A stretch of DNA of 64,000 nucleotides, from positions 434,001 to 498,000 of the forward strand of contig JAXLYM010000001.1 of the NCBI GenBank assembly GCA_046351455.1. Reading direction: 5' to 3'. The DNA is from JADJRH01 sp046351455. GTDB taxonomy: Bacteria > Myxococcota_A > Polyangia > Polyangiales > Polyangiaceae. Below, piece after piece: positions 24,606 through 33,414 of the stretch (position 1 is its first letter; every line of letters starts with the position of its first letter). The notes below the pieces were generated by a model, which searched no databases, was not told where the DNA came from, and was given only the letters and a program-made list of their open reading frames with translations. The translations under genes were made by a program, and so were the position numbers.

Positions 24606-27515
24606 TCAAGGCTTCGTGGTGTTCGCGGAGATCACGCGGGCGAGCGCGAGGGCCCGCAACGCGACCGGGTGCGTCTCGCTCTGGTCTTGCGCGGGGAGCA
24701 CCTCGACGAGGAGGCGCGCCGGGAATTTCACGAAGAGGGGCAGTCGCCTCGTCAGCTCCGCGGGCAGGTACACCGGCACGTTCGTGCTCGCGGACGGGCC
24801 AGAGGCCGGGGCCGGGCCGCTCGCGTGAAGGAGCGCGCGGATCCACTGGGCGCCCAGGATTTCACGCGTCTGGTAGCGGCGCTGCTCCAGGAGGACGCGG
24901 CGCGTGTGGACGTCGAGGTAGTCGGTGGAGAGGGCGCGGTTCGCTCGCTGCCACGCCTCTCGGATGCGCGCGGAGAAGCTCGCGGCGACGTCCGGTGAGC
25001 TGCCGAGCGGCGTGCCCAGCGCGTCCGACGCGAGGTCGATCGTCTCCTTGAGCTTCTTGTCCATCGCCGCGAGCGGGCCGGCGGCGCCCACCAGCGTGCG
25101 GAGCGTCTCGGTCTCGTCGAACGGCAGCTCGATCTCGCCGGCGACGACCACGAGCGGCGGCGTCAGCACCCCGTCGTCGTCGATGGCGCTGAAGAGCGCG
25201 GCCTCCACGTCCGGCACGGCCTCCGCGCGCACGAGCACGCGCGTCACGCGGCCGCGGATGTCCCGATCGCGCTCCTCCAGCGGCTTCGTGTCGGCCGGAG
25301 GCGGCGGCGGAGGCGGGGGGAGCGCCTTCTTTTTCTTCTTCGGCGGCGCGTCGGTGGCGGCCTCTTCGGCCGGCGCGCCCTCCTCGTCCGAGGCGCTGCC
25401 CGGCTCCAGAATACGCTTGAAAGCGGGCGTTTCGTGGAGGCGATAGTGCAGCTCCGTCGCGAACCACAAGAAGTCCACGAGCGCGCGCGGAGGCGGCGGC
25501 GCGGCCGCGGGCGACACGGGGATGCCCGGCTTCGTGACCGGACGCGCCGGAGCGGGCCCCTTCGCGAGCGCCGCGGCGGCCGCGTTCGAGGCGTCCGCCG
25601 CGCTCAGGAACGAACCGGCGGAGGACGGCCGCGGCTCCGGCTTGCGGCGCGCGGCGTCGTCCGCGTTCGGCGTGGGGCTCTGGCCGATCGTGCCCTGTCC
25701 GGACGTGGGCTGTCCGAGAGAGCCCTGTCCGATGGTGCCTTGTCCGATCGACGAGGGACCGAGGGACGACTGGCCCATCGAGGACTGGCCGATGGTGCCC
25801 TGTCCGATGGTGCCTTGTCCGATCGACGACTGGCCGAAGGTGCTCTGTCCGATCGTGCCCTGTCCGATGGTGCCTTGTCCGATCGACGACTGGCCGAAGG
25901 TGCTCTGTCCGATCGTGCCCTGTCCGATCGAGGGCTGGGCCATGGCGGCCTGTCCCACGGTGGTGCCGCCGCCTCGGGACGGCGCGGGCGACGGGATCGT
26001 GAGGCCGTCGTGGACAGCGCGGTTGCTCGCGCCGACGAGGCTCGGAGGCTGGAGGGCGTCGGCCGGGCGCACCATCTGGGACACGAGCGGCGGCGGCGCG
26101 ACGCCCTGGCTCCCGAGCGGGGACACGGCCCCCGGCTGCGACACGGGGCTCGGGGGCGCGACCGGCGACGAGAAAGGCACCGGCGTCATGCGCGAGAGAG
26201 GCGCGGCGGCCGCGGCTTGCAGGTGGGGAGTCGGCGGCTCGCTGGAGGCGGGCGCGTCCATGCCGCCGAGCCACGTCGGCACGCGGTTGCGGGCCTGCGG
26301 CGCCATGAACAGGCTCGTCTCGTCCGGCGGCGGGCCCAGCATCGGATCCGGCATCCCGGCCGACGATCGCGGCGGCGGCACCGGCGCAGAGTGGCTGTTT
26401 GCAGAGGGGCTGTTCGCAGACTGGCTGTTTGGCGCTCGCTGGCCTTGACCGGGGCCGAAGGGGAGCGCGGGGCCCGCGGGGTAGGCGGCGGCCGCGCCGG
26501 TGCGCCCCAGCATGCCGAGCTTGTCGCCGTTCGTCTGCGTCTGCTCGATGTCGTCCTCGTCCGCCATCGCGACGATCGGCGGCGGAAAAGGCGTGATCCG
26601 CCGCGAGGGAGCGGGCGCGGTCGGGCGCGCGGGCGCGGGGCCGGGGGCGCTCGGGCGCGCGGGCGGAACGGCCACCTTCGGCGGCGGAGGCGACGGCTCG
26701 TGCGAGAGATCGTGCGTGACGTCGAGCCCGTCCGGGTAGCGCACCGCCTCCCCCGGCCGCTCGACGCCGATGCGCACGCGCCCCGGCTGGTGCCGCCCCG
26801 CGAGCGGGAGCTGCCCGCGGAACACGAGCGTCGCGATCGATCGATCCGTGTCGATCCAGAGCGTGTCCGCGGTGAGGTTCATCTCCCACGGCGTGAGCCC
26901 GTCGATCTCGACGCGCGCCCGCGGCCGGATGCCGGGCAATCGCGTGGACAGGTGGCGCAGCTTCGGGTGCAGGTTCTCGAGGACGAGCGCCTCGTCCGGG
27001 CGGATCTCGCCGAGCTGTTGATCGGGCGGGGCCGTGTGGAACTGATCGCGCTCCACGTCGAGCCCGAACGGCGCCTCGATGAGGGGCGTCGGCACGAACG
27101 TCATCGTGACGGGCGCCTTCTTGTCGGCGCGCAGGGGCCACCGCGTCTCCATCGGCCCGAGCTCGGCGCCGAGGAGCATCTCGCTGGAGCCGGAGATCTC
27201 GATCACCTTGTCGACGGCGCCGACCGCGAGCCGCCCCAGCGATCCGTGCCCGCCGGCGGGCGCGTGACCGACCACGACGACCTCGGCCCCGGCCTTGAAC
27301 GGCGCCAGATCACAGGCTGCATTCACGCGCCCTTCGGGGTCCGAGGCGCGGCGGAGGTCGCGCTCGCGGATGGGCTCGGGCTCGCGGGCGACGGTCATCG
27401 TGCCCGGCTTCAGGTGGAGCGTGAGCTTGACGACGACCGTCATGGTCCACGCGTCGGGAGCGTCCTGCCACCGGAGGGCCCCCGCCACGAAAGGCTGAAT
27501 GGTCACGAGGTCCAT
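24606..27515 (-). CDS. DUF2169-domain protein with repetitive linker
   Basis: This 969-residue protein opens with a DUF2169 domain (about residues 1-270: FVAGALRW ... VVVKLTLHLKPG). That domain is usually encoded with type VI secretion genes and is thought to act as a chaperone or adaptor for effector loading. A long Pro/Ala/Ser-rich linker follows. It includes a stretch at about 527-614 of pentapeptides of the type (S/G)(T/S)(I/F)GQ. The C-terminal part (about 690-969) is folded-looking, with a Lys run (KKKKK) inside a Pro-rich patch near 740. An RBS-like GAGAGGGG precedes the ATG. No other secretion gene is in the window. Confidence 0.8.
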   Translation of the reverse strand: MDLVTIQPFVAGALRWQDAPDAWTMTVVVKLTLHLKPGTMTVAREPEPIRERDLRRASDPEGRVNAACDLAPFKAGAEVVVVGHAPAGGHGSLGRLAVGAVDKVIEISGSSEMLLGAELGPMETRWPLRADKKAPVTMTFVPTPLIEAPFGLDVERDQFHTAPPDQQLGEIRPDEALVLENLHPKLRHLSTRLPGIRPRARVEIDGLTPWEMNLTADTLWIDTDRSIATLVFRGQLPLAGRHQPGRVRIGVERPGEAVRYPDGLDVTHDLSHEPSPPPPKVAVPPARPSAPGPAPARPTAPAPSRRITPFPPPIVAMADEDDIEQTQTNGDKLGMLGRTGAAAAYPAGPALPFGPGQGQRAPNSQSANSPSANSHSAPVPPPRSSAGMPDPMLGPPPDETSLFMAPQARNRVPTWLGGMDAPASSEPPTPHLQAAAAAPLSRMTPVPFSSPVAPPSPVSQPGAVSPLGSQGVAPPPLVSQMVRPADALQPPSLVGASNRAVHDGLTIPSPAPSRGGGTTVGQAAMAQPSIGQGTIGQSTFGQSSIGQGTIGQGTIGQSTFGQSSIGQGTIGQGTIGQSSMGQSSLGPSSIGQGTIGQGSLGQPTSGQGTIGQSPTPNADDAARRKPEPRPSSAGSFLSAADASNAAAAALAKGPAPARPVTKPGIPVSPAAAPPPPRALVDFLWFATELHYRLHETPAFKRILEPGSASDEEGAPAEEAATDAPPKKKKKALPPPPPPPPADTKPLEERDRDIRGRVTRVLVRAEAVPDVEAALFSAIDDDGVLTPPLVVVAGEIELPFDETETLRTLVGAAGPLAAMDKKLKETIDLASDALGTPLGSSPDVAASFSARIREAWQRANRALSTDYLDVHTRRVLLEQRRYQTREILGAQWIRALLHASGPAPASGPSASTNVPVYLPAELTRRLPLFVKFPARLLVEVLPAQDQSETHPVALRALALARVISANTTKP
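25672..25935 (-). repeat. 15-bp tandem repeats with a perfect 60-bp duplication
   Basis: This stretch of the DUF2169 gene is made of 15-bp units encoding pentapeptides of the IGQGT and FGQSS type. The 60 bases at 25801-25860 are repeated exactly at 25861-25920, a recent in-frame duplication of four units. Flanking units have drifted. Confidence 0.9.
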
Positions 27516-27622
27516 CGCGTCCCCTCTCTTACCGGATTTTGCTTCCGTTCAGAGCGCGGATTCGGCGTGGGGCAAAAGCGGACCATGGTTTCGCGGTGGC
27601 CGGTCGGGGTAGGATGGCGCCG

Positions 27623-28351
27623 ATGCCCTCGAATCGGCCGACACACTCCGCGCTGAAGCGGTTCGCCCTTGTTCTGTTCGTGTCCAGCGCTCTGCCGGCG
27701 TGCGGCCCGCCGCCGGCCCCGCAGAACACCACGGTGACGATCACGACGACGCCGACGGCGACCCCGTCGGCATCGGCGGAGGCCTCCGCGGGCGACGCGC
27801 ATTTCGACGGCGCGGCGAGCCTCGGGCGGCTCCTGGAGATCGGCCTCTCGACGATCGGCAAGAAGGCGCCGCCGCGGATGGCGCTGGAGTTCGGCAAGAC
27901 GAGCGTGGGCGACGCGCGCGAGGTGCTGGAGAAGGCGCTGCCCGAGGCGGACGTCAAGAAGGGCAAGGGCCTCGGCGACACGCACCTTTATTTGCAGGCG
28001 GATCTGGACAGCTGGTTCATGGTGCTGCGCTTCGGCAACGAGCAGGACGCGTACCGGAACCGGCTTTATTGCGCGCAGTTCACGATCTACAAGCCGCAGG
28101 GCCGGACGCCGCCGCGCGCGAGCAAGGTGTTCCGTTCGATCGTGTCGGTGCGCGGGGAGCCATCGGCGGTCGACAAATTCCACTACTCCGCGGACAGCGT
28201 GGCGGACGACCTCGAGATGTACGTGTGGGACGACCCCGGCACCGTGATCAACTTCCGCTCGTTCCACGACAACGACGACGACAAGGACATCACGGTGGTG
28301 AACTTCTGCGACGCGAAGTTCTACCACACGCATGCTTATTGGGATTATTGA
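27623..28351 (+). CDS. Lipoprotein of unknown function
   Basis: A 242-residue protein with a signal peptide and lipobox (LPAC) at about residues 24-27, then a Thr/Ala/Pro-rich linker and a compact C-terminal domain of about 180 residues rich in Asp and aromatic residues (FHDNDDDKD, YHTHAYWDY at the end). Start at 27623 is preferred because GGGGTAGG sits 9 bases upstream; an in-frame ATG at 27614 is too close to it. The stop is followed within one base by a full copy of element A and then element B. Function unknown. Confidence 0.7.
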   Translation: MPSNRPTHSALKRFALVLFVSSALPACGPPPAPQNTTVTITTTPTATPSASAEASAGDAHFDGAASLGRLLEIGLSTIGKKAPPRMALEFGKTSVGDAREVLEKALPEADVKKGKGLGDTHLYLQADLDSWFMVLRFGNEQDAYRNRLYCAQFTIYKPQGRTPPRASKVFRSIVSVRGEPSAVDKFHYSADSVADDLEMYVWDDPGTVINFRSFHDNDDDKDITVVNFCDAKFYHTHAYWDY

Positions 28352-28445
28352 GGCCGCCACTGGGAGGCCGGAGTCCGCTCAGCGGAGGCGGAGCGGAGCC
28401 TGGCTCCGCGGAGTCCGTAGCTGAGTGGACGCAGGCCTCGACGTT
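28352..28445 (+). repeat. Element A, full copy 2 (with compensatory changes)
   Basis: This copy starts right after the TGA of the lipoprotein gene. Its outer arms differ from copy 1 at paired positions: GAGGAC/GTCCTC has become GAGGCC/GGCCTC, and the inner end TCCGC/GCGGA has become TCAGC/GCTGA. In both, the partner base changed too, so pairing is kept. The inner hairpin is GCGGAGC-CTG-GCTCCGC. Confidence 0.9.
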
Positions 28446-28472
28446 TAAGAGCAACTCCAAGTCTCACACAAG

Positions 28473-28550
28473 GGTGCCCACCCCCGGTCGCGCTGCGCGC
28501 GCCCGCCCCTCCCAAATCGCTCTCTTCGTTCGCGAAGGGAGGGGGCGCCC
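28473..28550 (+). repeat. Element B, copy 2
   Basis: It begins GGTGCCCACCCCCGGTCGC and ends in the conserved hairpin CCCCTCCC ... GGGAGGGG. The loop contains TCGC and GCGA, which can extend the stem. It lies 28 bp after element A copy 2, so both families mark the end of the same gene. Confidence 0.85.
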
Positions 28551-28601
28551 GATGAGCTCGTGAGCGACCTGGAGTTATCAGACTCCCTATTTCAGAGCGG
28601 G

Positions 28602-28624
28602 GTGTGGGGCGGCAGCCCCCCACA
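28602..28624 (-). terminator. Hairpin just after rtcB
   Basis: TGTGGGG and CCCCACA with a GC-rich centre form a hairpin directly after the rtcB stop codon on the minus strand. No T-run follows, so it may be a weak terminator or an mRNA-end structure. It also lies in the run-off zone of the convergent lipoprotein gene. Confidence 0.35.
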
Positions 28625-30073
28625 TCATCCCTTCACGACAAGGATGGGTGAAAGGCGTACGACGCGGCGGGCGATGCCGGCGCGCTCCACGACGCTGACC
28701 ACGTCGGCGACGTCTTTGTAGGCGTCGGGCATCTCTTCGGCGGCGCCCTCGACGCTCGCGGCTTTGATCGCGATGCCCTTTTCCCAGAGCGCTTTCACGA
28801 CCTCCCTGCCGCTCGCCTTCTTCTTCGCGGCGCCGCGCGACAGCACACGTCCGGCGCCGTGGCAGCTCGAACCGAAGGTCTCGTTCATCGCGCCCTCCGC
28901 GGCCGCGAGGACGTAGGAGTATCGGCCCATGTCGCCGGGGACGATCACGGGCTGTCCGGTGAGTCGGTATCTCGCCGGGAGGGCCGGATTTCCCGGGCCG
29001 AACGCGCGCGTCGCGCCCTTTCGATGCACGCAGAGGCGGGCGCTCCGGCCGGCCACGTGGTGCTCCTCCCACTTCGCGATGTTGTGGCAAACATCGTAGA
29101 CGAGGTGCGGATTCAGCGATTCGCGCGGTCGACTCAATACCTCCGCGAGCGCGTCGAGCGCCCTGTCCGCGAGGACTGCCCGGTTCGCAAAGGCGAAGTT
29201 CGCGGCGGCCGCCATCGAAGAGAGGTAGTCGTCCGCGGGCTTGGATCCGAGGGGCGCGCACGCGAGCTGCTTGTCCGGCAAGGCGATCCCGGCGTCGCGC
29301 GCGGCCCGCACCATCGACGGGAGCGCCTCCTCGCAGACTTGATGTCCGAGGCCGCGAGATCCGGAGTGGATGAGGAGCGTCGCCTTGCCGAGGGTCAGTC
29401 CGAAGGCCTCCGCCGTCTCCGCGTCGTACACCTCCGCGACGCGATCGATCTCGAGGAAATGGTTGCCGGAGCCGAGCGATCCGAGCTGCGGGCCGCCGCG
29501 CTCGCGGGCGCGGGCGCTCACGCGGGAGGGATCGGCGCCGCGGATCCGGCCGCCGTCTTCGATGGTGTCGAGGTCCGCGCGGTCCACGATGCCCGCCGTC
29601 ACGAGCGCGCCGACGCCGTCCGCGAGCACCGCGTCGAGCTCCGGGAGCCGCACGTCGATCCGGCCCACGCCGACCCCCGCAGGCACCGCGCGCGACAGCA
29701 CCAGCGCCGCGCGCTCGCGCACCTCGTGGAGGACCTCCGCGTCGACGTCGAGCGCGTGCAGGCGGACACCGCAGTTGATGTCGTAGCCGACGCCGCCGGG
29801 CGACACGACGCCGCCGCGCTCCGGATCGAAGGCCGCGACGCCGCCGATCGGGAAGCCGTAGCCCCAGTGAATGTCGGGCATCGCGAGCGACGCGCCCACG
29901 ATGCCGGGCAGGCACGCGACGTTCGCGACCTGCGTCACGCACGCGTCCCCGCGGATGCCGCGGAGGAGCGTCTCGTCCGCGTAAATGCGGCCTTCCACGC
30001 GCATCGCGCCCTGGATGGGGACGCGCACGCGCACGTCGTCGATGCGCTCAATGGTGACGCCGTCGGCTCTCAT
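28625..30073 (-). CDS. rtcB: RNA-splicing ligase RtcB
   Basis: A 482-residue tRNA/RNA ligase that joins 2',3'-cyclic phosphate ends to 5'-OH ends with GTP and manganese. Diagnostic motifs are GYDINCGVR near residue 96, GSGNHFLE near 201, HSGSRGLGHQ near 236 and the guanylylated His in SCHGAGR near 404. Length and motifs are those of a full-length enzyme. The archease gene, whose product activates RtcB turnover, lies upstream on the same strand with 137 bp between, occupied by degenerate copies of element A. The role is RNA repair; it has no intron-splicing partner here. Confidence 0.95.
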   Translation of the reverse strand: MRADGVTIERIDDVRVRVPIQGAMRVEGRIYADETLLRGIRGDACVTQVANVACLPGIVGASLAMPDIHWGYGFPIGGVAAFDPERGGVVSPGGVGYDINCGVRLHALDVDAEVLHEVRERAALVLSRAVPAGVGVGRIDVRLPELDAVLADGVGALVTAGIVDRADLDTIEDGGRIRGADPSRVSARARERGGPQLGSLGSGNHFLEIDRVAEVYDAETAEAFGLTLGKATLLIHSGSRGLGHQVCEEALPSMVRAARDAGIALPDKQLACAPLGSKPADDYLSSMAAAANFAFANRAVLADRALDALAEVLSRPRESLNPHLVYDVCHNIAKWEEHHVAGRSARLCVHRKGATRAFGPGNPALPARYRLTGQPVIVPGDMGRYSYVLAAAEGAMNETFGSSCHGAGRVLSRGAAKKKASGREVVKALWEKGIAIKAASVEGAAEEMPDAYKDVADVVSVVERAGIARRVVRLSPILVVKG

Positions 30074-30142
30074 GGCGCCGAGAAGGTACCCGCGCGGAGG
30101 CGGTTCGTCTCGCCGGATCGGCTTGTTTCAAAGGCGAGCTCA

Positions 30143-30209
30143 CACATCGAAGGCGGTCTTTTCCCAATGGCGCCCCGCGACTTCGAATGCGGCTTCCTCC
30201 CGGTGGTGC
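30143..30209 (-). repeat. Two degenerate short copies of element A in tandem
   Basis: On the minus strand, directly after the archease stop, two about 33-bp units of the pattern GGC(A/G)CCA(C/T)(C/T)GGGA(G/A)(G/A)A ... TTCGA(A/T)GT follow each other. They align with the short form of element A: the left end GGCCGCCACTGGGAGGA and the right end CTCGACGT are both recognisable, but the middle has diverged. Confidence 0.55.
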
Positions 30210-30210
30210 C

Positions 30211-30909
30211 CTAAACGTCGACGATCACCGTCGCGCGGAGGCCGCCCGGCACCGGGTCGATCGCGAGGCCGTGGTACGTGACGGCCTTGATGGCGCCGTG
30301 GATCTCGTGGCGCTCCTCGTCGAGCGGCTCGCCGAAGATCGCGCCGCGGACGGCGTCCTTCGCGTCCTCGAAGATCACCGCGCGCCGCAGCGCGAATCGG
30401 CCCGCGTCCAGCGTGTACAGGACCTCCGCGAGCCACGCGTGGAGCCGCTCGTCGTCGGGCCAATCGTCCTCGGGCGCGGTGACGGCGACGGGGCGCGACG
30501 CGAGCGCGCGCACGCTCGCAGGCGAGACGATGAGGCCGCCGAGCGCCTCCGCCGCGCCCGCGAGGAGCTCCGCCCGGTCCGGCGCGGTCACCGCGAAGGC
30601 CTCGTCCGCGGTGTGATCGATCGCCTCGGTCGGGAACGCGTCTTCGAATACGCCATTTTCAAGCGGATCCTGCGCGTCCGGCGGCGCCTCCGCGAGGGCG
30701 ACGAACGTCACGCGATCGTCGAGCGCGCGGCGAACATTCGCGAGCGCCCCGGCCACGTCGTCGCCGCGGAGGTGCGCCGCGCGCCGTCCGGGGCCGCTCC
30801 ACGAGGTCGCTGCGTCGACGTGGATCCCCTGGAAACGAAGCAGATCGATCGCACACCGCACGATCGCGATGCGGCTCCCGCTCTCCGCGCGCGCCTCGAT
30901 CCAGATCAC
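30211..30909 (-). CDS. Archease-family protein with N-terminal extension
   Basis: A 232-residue protein. From about residue 95 it is a standard archease: DHTADEAFAV with the metal-binding Asp, then GLIV, a Glu/Asp-rich middle and IKAVTYHGL followed by a final beta strand. Archease helps RtcB guanylylation and turnover, and rtcB is the next gene. The first 95 residues are extra compared with the usual 140-residue archease. They read as a folded alpha/beta region (IWIEARAESGSRIAIVRCA ...) of unknown function. The gene starts 10 bp after the DAG-kinase-like gene stops. Confidence 0.85.
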   Translation of the reverse strand: MIWIEARAESGSRIAIVRCAIDLLRFQGIHVDAATSWSGPGRRAAHLRGDDVAGALANVRRALDDRVTFVALAEAPPDAQDPLENGVFEDAFPTEAIDHTADEAFAVTAPDRAELLAGAAEALGGLIVSPASVRALASRPVAVTAPEDDWPDDERLHAWLAEVLYTLDAGRFALRRAVIFEDAKDAVRGAIFGEPLDEERHEIHGAIKAVTYHGLAIDPVPGGLRATVIVDV

Positions 30910-30919
30910 GCGCCCGCCT

Positions 30920-31876
30920 TCACGGCTTCACCACGTCGAGCTGCGGGCCCGCGGAGACGTGCACCGCGGAGGCGCGGAGGATGTCGCCGTCCAGCACGTA
31001 CGGGCCCTCCGCGGGCTGCGTCGGCGTCGGCTGCGGGAAGCGCACCGTGAAGCGATCCACGAGGTCGTCGAACGCGCCGTCCCCGCCGATCGACCGCCCC
31101 GAGAGCACGAGCGGCATCCGCCAACCGAGGCGCCGGCTGGGCAGCGAGCTCGCGACGAGGTGCACCCGCGACGCGTCCTCGCCCGCGCGGTAGTTCACGA
31201 TCATGTGCAGTCCGAGGTCGCGCACCACCGCGGCGCACACGAGCGAGAACGCGCTCGCCGGCAGCGCGCGCCCGTCCACCTCGACGGAGCACGGCAGCGG
31301 ATCCAGCACCTGCTGCGCGAGGTGGCCGCCGACGAACGACCCCGCGAAGATGCGCGCGACGAGCCGCGCGGCCCCGGCGTTCCCGCGCGCTCCGTCGGCG
31401 TAATAGAGGTCGAAGAATTTCGCGACGAGGCCCGTGCCGAAGATGAAGCCGATGCGCTCCTCGACGCCGCTCGCGGTCTCGCCGCGGACGCGGAGCGTGG
31501 GGTGCTTCTCGGACCGCAGCGCCTCGGGGTGCGCGACGATGCGGCGGAGCAGCGTCACCGGATCGCCTTCGATTCCCCAGTTCTTGCTGATGATCGCGGC
31601 CGTCCCCGCAGGCAGGAAGGCGACGCGCGGCAGGCGGCCTTCGAAGGTGCGCGCGAGCGCGGAGGTGCCGGCCATGAGGCTCCCGTCGCCGCCGGTGAGC
31701 ACGACGAGGTCGCTCTTCGCGGCGGCGGCCGCGGCGCACGCGTGCTCGAGCTCGTCGAGGTCGCGCGTCGCGTGGAGCACGGCGTGCCCGTGGACGGTCG
31801 CGCGCAGCTCGTTCACCAGCGCCGGCGCGCTCTCGTACCGGCGCGCCGTGGTGTTCACGATCACATCGATGCGCAT
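30920..31876 (-). CDS. Diacylglycerol/lipid kinase family protein
   Basis: A 318-residue protein with the DAGK catalytic motif GGDGSLMAGTSAL near residues 62-74 and an N-terminal strand IVNTTARR typical of the family. The phosphate-binding PAGTAAIISKN segment replaces the PxGTxND of classic enzymes: the Asp of ND is absent, replaced by SKN. The lipid substrate is unknown. It probably heads an operon with archease and RtcB (10 bp to archease), an odd pairing. The ATG at 31876 follows the divergent HEAT-like gene by about 90 bp. Confidence 0.8.
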   Translation of the reverse strand: MRIDVIVNTTARRYESAPALVNELRATVHGHAVLHATRDLDELEHACAAAAAAKSDLVVLTGGDGSLMAGTSALARTFEGRLPRVAFLPAGTAAIISKNWGIEGDPVTLLRRIVAHPEALRSEKHPTLRVRGETASGVEERIGFIFGTGLVAKFFDLYYADGARGNAGAARLVARIFAGSFVGGHLAQQVLDPLPCSVEVDGRALPASAFSLVCAAVVRDLGLHMIVNYRAGEDASRVHLVASSLPSRRLGWRMPLVLSGRSIGGDGAFDDLVDRFTVRFPQPTPTQPAEGPYVLDGDILRASAVHVSAGPQLDVVKP

Positions 31877-31969
31877 CTGATCGGCCGGGAGCCTCGCACT
31901 CCCCGCGCGCGACGTCGATGCATGTTGAGGGCATTCACGTCGTGGCGGAGGTGGTGCTACGTTCGCGCC

Positions 31970-33283
31970 GTGCGATTCGGCCCGCTCCGTGCTCTGTTCT
32001 TCGTCGGCGTCGCGATCACCTCGATGGGGTGCGCGGCCTCTCCTGCGCTCCGCGCCGCCGAGTCCGGCGATCGAGCGGCCCTCGCGCGGGAGATCGCGGC
32101 CGCCGGCAAGCAAGGGCGCATGAACGACGGGGAGGCCCGCGCCATCGCGCGCGCCGTCGCCGAGCACGAGATCCAGAGCGCGAAGGGCGACGACGGGCAG
32201 AAGGCCCTCGACGCGTGGAGCCGATGCGCGCGCTCGCTGGACGGCGCGCTCGCGGAGCGGTCGCAGGGCACGGACGATCTCGCGGCGTCGGCGGCGCTCA
32301 CGCGGCTGGAAGAAGGGCGCCTCTCGCCGGACGACGCGCGGGATCTGGCGACGCGCCCAGGGCTCGGCGCGGCGTGGCGATCGGTGGAGGCGCGCGCGTT
32401 GATCCGCGCCGGCGACGGGGCTGCTCGGCGCGCGAGGATCCTGGACGGCGATCAGGAGATCCGCACGGCGGCGCTCCGGGCCTCGGCGGACGCGGGCGAT
32501 CCGGCCGATACGGACGCGCTGCTGGAGGCGGCGCACCTGGATCCGTACCCGCTGGCCCGCACGCTCGCGGTGCGCGCGATCGCGAAGACGGCCTCGGGCG
32601 AAGGCGCGGTGCTCGCGCTGCGCGATCTGTGGAACCGCGCCGACGAGGACCTGCGCCAGAGCATCGCCGACGCGTGGGCCACCGAGCGGATGATCGACGC
32701 AGGCGGGCGGCGCGAGCTGTGGTGGGCCGCGGAGCACGCGCGCGGATCGGCGGCGATCGCCGCGGCGGGCGCTCTCTCGCGCTGGAAGGGCGAGGGCTGG
32801 GACGAGGCGATCGGCGTGCTGACGCGCGCGATCCAGAGCGGCGCGACGATCGAGCGGGTGTTCGCGATCGGCGTGGCCCCCGCGCACGAGCCGCCGATCG
32901 AGCAGGCGCTGCGCGACGCCGTGAAGGACTCGGACGAGGCCGTGGCCGTGGCCGCTTCCTGGCGCCTCCTCTCCGGCGTCGGGCGCGATGTGGCGGAGGC
33001 GAAGGACCGGGACGCGATCGTGAAGCGGCTGCTGGATCTGGCGAAGACGCCGACGACGCGCGGCTTCCAGGCGCAGAAGGCGCTCGCACGCGCAGGGGAG
33101 CGCGGGGTGCTGCCTTTCCTGGATAAACAGGTGGAGCTGAAGGACACGCGGGCCCGGGAGACGACCGGCGTCGCGTTCGTGGACCTGCGGGAGCCGGCGA
33201 AGGCCGTCGGGTTCGTGGCCGACGCCGACGTGGGGGTGCGCGCGGCTGTCGCGTGCGCGCTGATCGAAGCGCCCAAGAACTGA
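31970..33283 (+). CDS. HEAT-repeat-like lipoprotein
   Basis: A 437-residue protein with a lipoprotein signal peptide (lipobox SMGC near residue 20 from the GTG at 31970; an ATG at 31922 would add 16 residues). The body is almost entirely helical, with repeated pairs of short helices rich in Ala, Arg and Asp (for instance AALRASADAGDPADTDAL and TLAVRAIAKT), as in HEAT or PBS-lyase-type repeat proteins. Such solenoids act as scaffolds. It is divergent from the DAG kinase gene. Function unknown. Confidence 0.7.
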   Translation: MRFGPLRALFFVGVAITSMGCAASPALRAAESGDRAALAREIAAAGKQGRMNDGEARAIARAVAEHEIQSAKGDDGQKALDAWSRCARSLDGALAERSQGTDDLAASAALTRLEEGRLSPDDARDLATRPGLGAAWRSVEARALIRAGDGAARRARILDGDQEIRTAALRASADAGDPADTDALLEAAHLDPYPLARTLAVRAIAKTASGEGAVLALRDLWNRADEDLRQSIADAWATERMIDAGGRRELWWAAEHARGSAAIAAAGALSRWKGEGWDEAIGVLTRAIQSGATIERVFAIGVAPAHEPPIEQALRDAVKDSDEAVAVAASWRLLSGVGRDVAEAKDRDAIVKRLLDLAKTPTTRGFQAQKALARAGERGVLPFLDKQVELKDTRARETTGVAFVDLREPAKAVGFVADADVGVRAAVACALIEAPKN

Positions 33284-33414
33284 CCGGGTCCGGCAGAGGC
33301 ACCGGGGCGGCGAGCCGGGGGACACCCCGGGCCCGCCCGTTTCAATGAAGGAGGGGAGTCAGAGAGCTAGTCTGGACTGGCACCTTCGCGGAGTGGCAGT
33401 CGCGGCGCGAGCGG

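Noticed and set aside
28602..28624. Hairpin after rtcB considered as a firm intrinsic terminator.
   Set aside because: No T-run follows on the minus strand; kept only as a low-confidence feature.
21952..33388. An 18-base identical sequence, CGAAGGTGCCAGTCCAGA, at 21952 and (inverted) at 33371, and other TGCCAGT sites at 6581, 6727, 34573, 37003 and 44694.
   Set aside because: In a 64-kb window of this composition one shared 18-mer and several TGCCAGT heptamers are expected by chance, and flanks do not align. It may still be a small motif, but the window alone does not support it.
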